The position numbers and the translations under genes were made by a program. Source: Planctomycetota bacterium (GTDB lineage: Bacteria > Planctomycetota > Phycisphaerae > Phycisphaerales > UBA1924). Taken from it: a DNA stretch of 64,000 bases. Shown here one piece after another: positions 1-6,712 of this stretch. Below the pieces are notes generated by a model that saw only the letters and a program-made list of their open reading frames with translations, was not told the origin of the DNA and made no database searches. The stretch's first letter is position 1. Each line of letters starts with the position of its first letter. The stretch is from assembly GCA_033763975.1 (NCBI GenBank), contig JANRJM010000009.1:62001-126000 (forward strand), in the 5' to 3' direction.

Positions 1-33
1 GATCGGAGCTTCGGTGGTTCCGCGGGATTCATC

Positions 34-62
34 TTGACAGCATGTATCCTCCCATGTCAAAT
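34..62 (+). promoter_or_regulatory. Probable sigma-70 type promoter
   Basis: A perfect TTGACA box lies at 34-39. After a 17-base spacer comes TCAAAT at 57-62, which matches the -10 consensus at four of six positions. An unusually strong ribosome binding site (AAGGAGG, 71-77) follows, with an ATG at 86. The arrangement fits transcription of the first gene of the window, and the operon 42-2518 may start here. Called by consensus only. Confidence 0.5.
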
Positions 63-578
63 GACGCGATAAGGAGGTTTCGGCGATGCGCACTCCCCCC
101 CCCCCCGCGGTTGCTGATGATCCAAGTCCCCCAACGCTGTGCCGTGACGAGCTCGACACGATGCACACGACGTCGCATTCAGAATCATGTCGGCCGTACG
201 ACGGTGGCGGCCTTTGCGGCGTGCATGACGCAGGCCGCCTCAAGCCAGCCCTCCGCTGAGTGGTGCAACAACAATGTGATCGCCGGAGTTGGGGAGGAAT
301 GGCAGTTGCACGCATCGTGCGGCCCGGACGACACGCCGTGCTCGCTCGCGATGAAGTGTCCAAGAGACGACACCTGTCAGACTGTTGGTGCGGGCCAGGG
401 AACGTGGGACAACTGCGGAACACCAACGCTCGTGTCGATGGAATGTGATTGGTACGGCGCGGGCAAGTGCGTCGCCGGCCGATGTGTCTCCGGCGCCGAA
501 GAGCCGACGGACGTCGAGCCCCCGTTGGTCAAGTGGGTCACTCGCTACAACGCTCCCATCTCGTGCGAACCGGCGTAA
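42..578 (+). CDS. Cys-rich exported protein, start unclear (possible frameshift)
   Basis: I do not recognise this family. The open frame encodes up to 178 residues. The part after about residue 60 is convincing: a short Ala-rich stretch (TTVAAFAACMTQAASS) resembling a weak signal peptide, then a domain with eight cysteines in the last 115 residues (such as CGPDDTPC and CDWYGAGKC), suggesting a small disulfide-rich exported protein. The N-terminal 50 residues are Arg-rich and look untranslated or out of frame. The only start with a good ribosome binding site (AAGGAGG at 71-77) is the ATG at 86, one base out of frame across a 12-C run. The ATG codons at 42 and 54 have no visible ribosome binding site and lie inside the promoter. 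The gene probably heads an operon with the next two genes. Confidence 0.5.
   Translation: MYPPMSNDAIRRFRRCALPPPPRLLMIQVPQRCAVTSSTRCTRRRIQNHVGRTTVAAFAACMTQAASSQPSAEWCNNNVIAGVGEEWQLHASCGPDDTPCSLAMKCPRDDTCQTVGAGQGTWDNCGTPTLVSMECDWYGAGKCVAGRCVSGAEEPTDVEPPLVKWVTRYNAPISCEPA
95..106 (+). repeat. 12-C homopolymer near a start codon
   Basis: Twelve consecutive C bases begin nine bases after the ATG at 86, which has a strong ribosome binding site. In the frame of that ATG, translation stops at 257-259. With 11 or 14 C bases the same ATG would run into the frame that stays open to 578. The tract is therefore either a slippage (phase-variable) switch or an assembly or sequencing length error. Confidence 0.8.
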
Positions 579-632
579 GCTGTCCGATGCCCGATCCGAA
601 CTCAGGCAGTTGACTCTCGGAAGGTTGCAGCG

Positions 633-1742
633 ATGCGAGTGCACCCGGTCCTCTGTATGATAACGATCGTCCTCGGGGCGGTATCCGGGCATGCGGCGGG
701 ACAGCCGGGGTGGATCGATCCGCGGCTTGCCGCGTTTGCGCGCGTCTGGAGCGACGTCCCCGCGGTGCGCACGACATGGGGATGGCAGTTTGAACGCCCG
801 AGCGCGGCGGATCCGCAGGAGCGGTATCGATGCTCGCTGATCGACACGACGCTCGGCAGGCCGTACGAACTTCTGAAGAGCGACCGCGTGTTTACACGCG
901 GCGAGCCCTTCCCTCCCGAGGACCTGCCGTGGGCGATCGAGAACTGGGTGCAGGCGAATCCGAAGGACGCGGTTCTCCGACACCCGACGTCGCTCTACCA
1001 ATCACCGGACGGGCTGCTGCTCGACGACGTGTTGACACGGGGCGTCGCGGGCGGGGACTTGCACCGTGTCGAGCCGAAGGATGATCGATTTCTAGGGGCT
1101 GTTCATGCGGGCCCACACGCCCTTGCGTGGTGGGTGCTGGAGCATCCCGCCGAGGCGGCCCGGGCGAAGATCGAGGATCTGCCCGGGGGCGCCCTTCGCG
1201 TCACCCCGCGTGCGACGGACCGCGTGTTCGTGCTCGCGCCGCTGGAGGACGCCTTCGTGCTCGTGCGCGCTGAGCATGCGCCAGCGATGCCCGACATGGA
1301 CGGCGCGGTGTTCGTCGAACGCTTCGAGGACTACGCGGAGCTGCCCGGCCTGCCGCCGTTTCCTCGGAGACGGATGAGCGATGCGCCGAACCTGCGTCAG
1401 ATGCCCGACGGGCGGCTCGTGTACGAGCACGACAATCGGAACATCTCGATCAAGGGGCTCATTCGGGCGGAGCGGCTGGACCGGTTCCCGCCCGAGATTC
1501 CGGAAAAGGTCCGAGCCCGCGCCGCATCCCAGGGTGTTGCCCGTGGGGTGTCGATGGCACACCGCGACGACTCGCGCGTGTCGCGGTTTGAGAACGGGCG
1601 GCTTGTTCACCCGCCGCCCCTTGGCGCGGAGCCGGCGCCCGCGCCGTTGTCGGGCATCACGATGGGGTTGCGTTGGGCCGGAGTGGCAATGCTCGCGCTG
1701 GGCATGGGCTGGGTCGTGTGGCGCTGGAAGGCGGGGCGATGA
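633..1742 (+). CDS. Exported protein with C-terminal membrane anchor
   Basis: This is a 369-residue protein of unknown function. Residues 1-23 form a signal peptide (hydrophobic run MITIVLGAVSG, then AAGQP). A long soluble part without recognisable motifs follows, then a Pro/Ala linker. One transmembrane helix near residues 343-363 (AGVAMLALGMGWVVWRW) ends in the basic tail KAGR. The layout of signal peptide, periplasmic body, single C-terminal helix and a few basic residues is that of tail-anchored or sortase/exosortase-processed proteins, but no PEP-type motif precedes the helix. Its stop codon overlaps the start of the pseudopilin gene (ATGA at 1739-1742), so the two are probably translationally coupled. 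It may be a membrane partner of the secretion apparatus; this is inferred only from context. Confidence 0.75.
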   Translation: MRVHPVLCMITIVLGAVSGHAAGQPGWIDPRLAAFARVWSDVPAVRTTWGWQFERPSAADPQERYRCSLIDTTLGRPYELLKSDRVFTRGEPFPPEDLPWAIENWVQANPKDAVLRHPTSLYQSPDGLLLDDVLTRGVAGGDLHRVEPKDDRFLGAVHAGPHALAWWVLEHPAEAARAKIEDLPGGALRVTPRATDRVFVLAPLEDAFVLVRAEHAPAMPDMDGAVFVERFEDYAELPGLPPFPRRRMSDAPNLRQMPDGRLVYEHDNRNISIKGLIRAERLDRFPPEIPEKVRARAASQGVARGVSMAHRDDSRVSRFENGRLVHPPPLGAEPAPAPLSGITMGLRWAGVAMLALGMGWVVWRWKAGR

Positions 1743-2518
1743 ACAACTCGGGCGTGCGTCAGTCTCGTTCGCGCGATGGTTCGCGCCGGCGCGGCTTCTC
1801 GCTCCCGGAGTTGATTGTCAGCATCGGGATCGTCGCGGTGCTGTTCTCGCTGCTGACACCGGCGCTGGGGCGCGCGAAGCGAGATGCGGTGGAGTTGCGA
1901 TGCGTCACCCGGGCCGGGGAACTCGCACGCCTCGTGCATGCGTACGCCGTCGACCATCGCGGCATGCCCCCGATGATCTACAGCGACGATCCGATGCAGC
2001 TGCGCACACTTCGCCAGCAGATTCGGTACATGAATCAGTCCATTTCGGCCTTGCGCGGCGAGATGTGGCGTGCGTGGTCGGGGGCGGATGAGACGCTGTA
2101 CCGCTGCGGCGCGCACTACTCCGGACGCGAGAACTACCCGCGTCCGGTGGACTTCCGGATCGCGCGGTGCGTGTTCGCGCGCCCCGAGGTGTTCGCGCGC
2201 GACGTGCCGAACGGCTCGTTCCCGTCCGACTTTGGCGCCCGGGGGCAGCGCGTTGATGCGGTCATCTTCCCCGATGCGAAGGCGGTTCTGTTCGAGTCCA
2301 AGGTGTGGCACGGGTTCCCAGGCGATGGCACGCCGGGAACAGATGTTGGAACGCTGGAGTATTCGAACTCACCACGTCCGAGCGCCGTGGCGTTCTTTGA
2401 TGGGCACGCCTCGCTCCGCTGGCCGCGCGACGCGAGGGCCCCTGTCTACGCCGGCTGGATCTGGTCGGTCGGCCCGTACGCGACAACGCGGGACGGCGTA
2501 CGTGGGCGCGACTTCTGA
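1739..2518 (+). CDS. Type II secretion pseudopilin-like protein (H-X9-DG family)
   Basis: A 259-residue protein with a classic prepilin leader. After about 22 basic and polar residues comes RRRGFSLPELIVSIGIV, in which GFSLPE is the prepilin peptidase cleavage and N-methylation site with Glu at +5, followed by a hydrophobic helix to about residue 42. The C-terminal region contains VAFFDGHASLRW, the DGH signature of the planctomycete H-X9-DG pseudopilin group. Start chosen at ATG 1739 because it overlaps the upstream stop (ATGA) and gives a normal leader; an upstream ATG at 1673 would add a non-leader extension. Such proteins are processed by a prepilin peptidase and depend on the type II machinery; gspD and gspE lie at 34.7-39 kb of this window. 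Confidence 0.88.
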   Translation: MNNSGVRQSRSRDGSRRRGFSLPELIVSIGIVAVLFSLLTPALGRAKRDAVELRCVTRAGELARLVHAYAVDHRGMPPMIYSDDPMQLRTLRQQIRYMNQSISALRGEMWRAWSGADETLYRCGAHYSGRENYPRPVDFRIARCVFARPEVFARDVPNGSFPSDFGARGQRVDAVIFPDAKAVLFESKVWHGFPGDGTPGTDVGTLEYSNSPRPSAVAFFDGHASLRWPRDARAPVYAGWIWSVGPYATTRDGVRGRDF

Positions 2519-2533
2519 CAGCGGGGGTTGCGG

Positions 2534-2564
2534 ACAAATAAAAGCGGGCCGCGAGGGCGGCCCG
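2534..2564 (-). terminator. Rho-independent terminator for the minus-strand gene
   Basis: The stem CGGGCCGC (2545-2552) pairs with GCGGCCCG (2557-2564) around a 4-base loop. Read on the minus strand, the hairpin is followed by a T-rich tract (CTTTTATTTG, 2544 down to 2535). It lies about 45 bases downstream of the stop of the gene at 2609-3451 and between two convergent genes, so the stem may also slow plus-strand transcription. Confidence 0.8.
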
Positions 2565-2608
2565 GATCGTGACAGAGTGAACAGCGAGTCGACCGACGAC
2601 CGCGAGGC

Positions 2609-3451
2609 CTACTTGGGGGCCGGCGCGGGCGCGGGGGCCATGCCGGGCGCGGGCTCCGGGGCCGGTTCGGGCGCCGGCTCGGGGGTGGGCTCGGGCTTCA
2701 TGTCCTTGGCCTGGTTGGTCTTGGCGAGGACTTCGGCGGCGGGGAGGATCATCTTGCCGTTGGTGACGCCCTTGAGGGCTTCCTGCATGCCGCCGGGCCC
2801 GGAGGCTTCATCGTCTTCGGGCAGGATGACGGTGATGACACCGATGATCTTGCCGTCCTCGGTGAACACGGGGCTGCCGAACTCGGTGCTGCCGGTGGTG
2901 GAGCCGGGGATGTAGAGCTTGCGGGGCTTGGCAGTGACGGCGGTGATGTCGCACTCGATGGCCTGGAGCGCGCGGTCGAAGAACTTGCCCATGCGGCTCA
3001 GCGCGAAGACGTCGTCGCCGGGGGCGGCGGTGGCGCTGGCGGCGAGGTCGACGGCCTTGTAGGTGCCCTTGGGCTCCTTGATGCGGACCCAGGCGAGCCC
3101 GAGCTCGCCGTCACGCGTGATGAGGCTGGCGTCGACGCCCTCGGTGTCGTCGCCGATGAGCACCTTGAAGCGCTCGGCGGCGACGTTGGCGCCCTGGAAG
3201 CGCTGTGCGAGCCCGCCGAGGGCGACGTTGCTCATGAGGAGCAGGCCGGAGGGATCGACCATGACGCCGATGGCCTCGGTCTCGACCTCGCCGTCGGGCC
3301 CTTTGAGGGCGAACTTGACGGCGACGACGGTGTCGGCGTTCGCCTGGATGACATTGGCGACGTCGCGGTGGAGAGGAGCGGAGCCCGACACGGGGCCCGC
3401 CAGCCCGAGGGAAAGAACGCCGCACGCCAGCACGCCGAGAGACCGGTTCAT
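2609..3451 (-). CDS. Exported trypsin-fold pseudo-protease with Pro/Ala tail
   Basis: A 280-residue protein starting at ATG 3451 with a clear signal peptide (VLACGVLSLGLAGPVSGSA). The fold markers of HtrA-like trypsin peptidases can be followed: GVMVDPSGLLLMSNV corresponds to the histidine loop, GELGLAWVRI to the aspartate strand, and GSTEFGSPVFTEDGKIIGV to the serine loop. In each the catalytic residue seems replaced: no His in LMSNV, Glu for Asp, and no GNSGG. It is therefore likely a non-catalytic binding protein of the trypsin fold. There is no PDZ domain. The last 30 residues are a PEPAPEPAP repeat tail, typical of wall-spanning linkers. It is a single gene, divergent from the glycosyltransferase and followed by its own terminator. 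Confidence 0.75.
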   Translation of the reverse strand: MNRSLGVLACGVLSLGLAGPVSGSAPLHRDVANVIQANADTVVAVKFALKGPDGEVETEAIGVMVDPSGLLLMSNVALGGLAQRFQGANVAAERFKVLIGDDTEGVDASLITRDGELGLAWVRIKEPKGTYKAVDLAASATAAPGDDVFALSRMGKFFDRALQAIECDITAVTAKPRKLYIPGSTTGSTEFGSPVFTEDGKIIGVITVILPEDDEASGPGGMQEALKGVTNGKMILPAAEVLAKTNQAKDMKPEPTPEPAPEPAPEPAPGMAPAPAPAPK

Positions 3452-3716
3452 GAACGCCGCTCCTGCATGGTCGCCCGCGAACGAAGGCACGGCGTATCGA
3501 GCGGCGACCCCGCCGACAGCGCGCACACCCCGCCGAACACTTCGAGCGGGAGGGCGAGTTTAGGTCGCGACTTCGCCCGGTCGCGGGGTCTCCGACGAGA
3601 ACGACCGGCGGGCTCGCGCATAGGAAAACGCGGGATCGCGACGCCGGTGGTTCCGGAAGTCACTGCGCCGGCGGCACGTATAGTTGATGCGGCCTGTCGG
3701 GGCGCGGAGCGCGTGC

Positions 3717-5900
3717 ATGCGGATCTGTTTGGTGGCGAGGGAGAGCGTTCCCGGCGCGGGCGGGGGCATCGGCACGGGCGTGCGCGAGATGTCGCGCGTG
3801 CTGGCCCGGGCCGGGCACGACGTGACGCTCCTGACCCAGGGCCCGGCGCAGGCCTCGCCCGAGGGCGAAGTGACGGACGGCGTGCGCGTGCAGCACGTGG
3901 ACGTGCATCGCGGGCGGGCGGCGATCAACGCGTACGGGTCGTTCAATGCGCGCTGGTCGATGGCGGTGCTCGAGCACCTGCTGGCGCAGCCGGCGTTCGA
4001 CGTGGTGGAGTTCCCCGATTACCAGGGGCAGGGGTACTTCTCGCTGCGCGCCAAGCGCACAGGACGGGCGTTCGAGCGGACGCTGCTCGCGGTGCGGCTG
4101 CACGCGTCGGCGGCGCTGTGCCGCGTGCACGACGAGACCGATCTGCTGGACCTGGACCTCGTGCACACCGAGCACATGGAACTGGCGTCGGTGAACGAGG
4201 CGGACCTGCTGCTGCACGCGAGCGAGGCGGCGCTCACAATGACCCGCGACCTGGCGCGAGCCCGGGGGCTATGGCAGGAAGACACGGCGTGGGGGCGGCG
4301 GACGGCGCTCCTGGCGTTCCCCGTCACCCTGCCCGGCGCGCCCGCGACGGGCGGCGAAGATGACGCTGGTTGGCGGACCGTGCTGTACTTCGGGCGGCTG
4401 CAAAGGCTGAAGGGCGTGGACACGCTTGTGCGGGCCGCACGACGCGTGCTGGACGAGCTCGGCCCCGCCGCGCGGGTCCGGTTCGTGCTGTTGGGGGGCG
4501 ACACGCCCCACACCGGGCGGGGCGGGGGCGACATGAGCGCCGAGCTGCGCGCGCTGATCGGCCCGGAGCGCGAGCGCATCGTGCTGCGCGACGGCGTGGC
4601 GCGAGAGTCGCTCGTCCGCGCGATCGACGCGGCGGAGGTGGTGTGCCTGCCGTCGCGCCTCGAGACGTTCTCGTGCGCGGCGGTGGAGGCCATGGCGCGC
4701 GGGAAGGCGCTGATCGTGACGGCCGGCGGCTCGCTGCCCGAGGTGGTCGAGCACGGCGTCAGCGGGCTGGTGACGGCGGTGGACGACGACGCCGCCCTGG
4801 CGCGCGAGATTCTCCGGCTGCTGGGCGATGCATCCCTGCGCGCGATGCTGGGTGAGCGTGCGGCGGCACGGGCGGCGCACTACGCCGACGCGGAGACCTT
4901 CGTGCGCGGGTTCGAGCGGGCAACGGCGCCGAGCGAGAAGGCGCCCGCGCCGGCGCGGGCCGCGGCGGGGGCGAAGCCCCGCGTGTGCGTGATGATCCCG
5001 TTCTACAACCTCGAGGCCTACCTGCCCGAGACGCTCGCGTCGATCGCCGCCCAGCGCGAGCGCGACTTCGAGGTGGTGATCGTGGACGACGGCTCGACCA
5101 GCCCCGGCGCGCGGACGCTGCTGGAGCAGGTCGAGCGCGACCCGGCGGCCTTCGTCGGCCCGTGCGCGGGGCTGCGCATCGTCCGCAAAGAGAACGGCGG
5201 GCTCGCGTCGGCGCGGAACGCGGGCTTCGGCGCATCCCGGGCCCCGTGGGTGCTCATGCTCGACGCGGACGACCTCATCGCGCCCGAGTATCTGGAGCGC
5301 GCGCTGCGCGTGACGGAGCTCGACGATGGGCTGGCGTACGTCTCGACGTTCGCGCGGTTCTTCTACACGCGAGAGGGCGATCACAACTGGGGCTGGACGC
5401 CCCTGGGCATCGATCCGGACATGCAGCCGGCGCTGAACCTCGCGGGGTGCTCGTGCTCGCTGGTGCGGGTGGAGGCGTGGAAGCAGGCCGGCGGGTTCGA
5501 CGAGTGGATGACGACGTTCGAAGACTGGGAGTTCTGGTGTCGCATCGCCGCGGCGGGGCTGCGGGGGTCGATCATCCCCGAGTTCCTGTTCCTCTACCGC
5601 ACGCGCGAGGCGAGCATGTACCGGGCGGCGAGCGAGCAGTCGCGCCTGGCGAACCGCGCGAGGATCCTCGCGCGCCACCTCCCACGCACGCGCGATCCCT
5701 CGCGCGGGGCACGGTTCCTCGACTGGAAGGCGCTCACGGGAGACGAGGTCGGCGCGGGGCACCCGGTGCTGGAGCGGCGGGTGCGGTCGGTGATCGAGGA
5801 GAACATCCGGTACCGGGCCGCGGACCGCGTGAACGGGCTGCTGGGTTCGCTGGGCGTGCGGCGTGCGATGAAGCGCGTGCTGCGGGCCGTGCGGGGGTAG
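3717..5900 (+). CDS. Bifunctional glycosyltransferase (GT4 + GT2 fusion)
   Basis: A 727-residue protein joining two glycosyltransferases. Residues 1 to about 400 are a GT-B fold family 4 enzyme: GGIGTGVREMSRVLARAGHDV at the N-terminus, RLQRLKGVDTLV, and the donor-site segment SRLETFSCAAVEAMARGK followed by GGSLPEVVEHGVSGL. From about residue 421 a GT-A fold family 2 enzyme begins: VMIPFYNLEAYLPETLASI, VVIVDDGSTS, ENGGLASARNAG and the DxD-like MLDADD. Start chosen at ATG 3717, because an ATG at 3684 adds residues before the first beta strand. Such fusions usually add two successive sugars to a surface polysaccharide or glycoprotein, acting in the cytoplasm. No other polysaccharide gene is adjacent; the polysaccharide locus lies 42 kb away. 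Confidence 0.9.
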   Translation: MRICLVARESVPGAGGGIGTGVREMSRVLARAGHDVTLLTQGPAQASPEGEVTDGVRVQHVDVHRGRAAINAYGSFNARWSMAVLEHLLAQPAFDVVEFPDYQGQGYFSLRAKRTGRAFERTLLAVRLHASAALCRVHDETDLLDLDLVHTEHMELASVNEADLLLHASEAALTMTRDLARARGLWQEDTAWGRRTALLAFPVTLPGAPATGGEDDAGWRTVLYFGRLQRLKGVDTLVRAARRVLDELGPAARVRFVLLGGDTPHTGRGGGDMSAELRALIGPERERIVLRDGVARESLVRAIDAAEVVCLPSRLETFSCAAVEAMARGKALIVTAGGSLPEVVEHGVSGLVTAVDDDAALAREILRLLGDASLRAMLGERAAARAAHYADAETFVRGFERATAPSEKAPAPARAAAGAKPRVCVMIPFYNLEAYLPETLASIAAQRERDFEVVIVDDGSTSPGARTLLEQVERDPAAFVGPCAGLRIVRKENGGLASARNAGFGASRAPWVLMLDADDLIAPEYLERALRVTELDDGLAYVSTFARFFYTREGDHNWGWTPLGIDPDMQPALNLAGCSCSLVRVEAWKQAGGFDEWMTTFEDWEFWCRIAAAGLRGSIIPEFLFLYRTREASMYRAASEQSRLANRARILARHLPRTRDPSRGARFLDWKALTGDEVGAGHPVLERRVRSVIEENIRYRAADRVNGLLGSLGVRRAMKRVLRAVRG

Positions 5901-6037
5901 GCCGGGCGCGGCAAGGGCGGGCGCGGGAAACCAAGCCGGGAGCGCCGGGTGCAACGCGTTCGTCAGTCATCGCGAGGACCCATGTATCTTCCGCGTCACC
6001 GTGCGGCGGCGGGCGCTCCGGCGGCTGATACTCCTCC

Positions 6038-6583
6038 ATGATCCGCGCCCTCGCCATGTGGTCCTGCGTCACGCTGGGCGTGCTGGGCCTGGTCATGTGG
6101 ATTGCGAGCCTGAGCATCGTGAGTTATCGGCGGATGAGCCCGGGCCGCGGCGATCTCACGGTCGCGCTGCAGCGCGGCGAGTTGTGGGTCACCACCGGCG
6201 GCACGTACTTCGGCCCGGGGTTCGACACGCTGCACGCCTACCCGCGCCTGCACGACCTCGGACGCCTGCACTGGTGGCCGAACCACGGCTGGTACAGCGA
6301 CTTTCGGACGGCCGACAACCGCGTTCGCTGGTGGTCGGTGCGCGGCCCGATCTGGATCATCGTCGCGGGCGGGCTTCTTCCCGCCGGCGCGATGTTCCCG
6401 TTCTGGCGGCGGGCGAGGCGACGTCGGCGATTCGGGCTCTGCCCCGCCTGCGGCTATGACCTCGCCGGCGTCCGCGACGCACGCTGCCCGGAGTGCGGGC
6501 GGGCTGGCGGGGCCCACGTGCGCTCGAACGTGCCGGCGCAGGAGCAGACGTCCGGCGGGAGGCACCCGACAATCTCCGGGTAG
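6038..6583 (+). CDS. Membrane protein with C-terminal zinc ribbon
   Basis: An unrecognised 181-residue protein. A transmembrane helix lies at residues 8-28 and a second at about 106-125 (IWIIVAGGLLPAGAMFPFW). Between them is an extracytoplasmic domain of about 75 residues rich in Trp and Gly. After the second helix and an Arg-rich stretch comes a four-cysteine zinc ribbon, CPACGYDLAGVRDARCPECG. This ribbon at the cytoplasmic face is a recurrent module in Phycisphaerales; two more genes in this window (24044 and 30857) carry it. Function unknown. Confidence 0.75.
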   Translation: MIRALAMWSCVTLGVLGLVMWIASLSIVSYRRMSPGRGDLTVALQRGELWVTTGGTYFGPGFDTLHAYPRLHDLGRLHWWPNHGWYSDFRTADNRVRWWSVRGPIWIIVAGGLLPAGAMFPFWRRARRRRRFGLCPACGYDLAGVRDARCPECGRAGGAHVRSNVPAQEQTSGGRHPTISG

Positions 6584-6712
6584 TTGTTGCGTGCGGACGC
6601 CCGGGCGAAGTCACAATCGGCGTTGCGCACCCTGAGTTCACGCGGTGCGGGAAGGCGCGTCTGGTGGGTCCGCGGGTCTTGCGGGCTCGCGGGTCACTTG
6701 TACACTGCTCGG

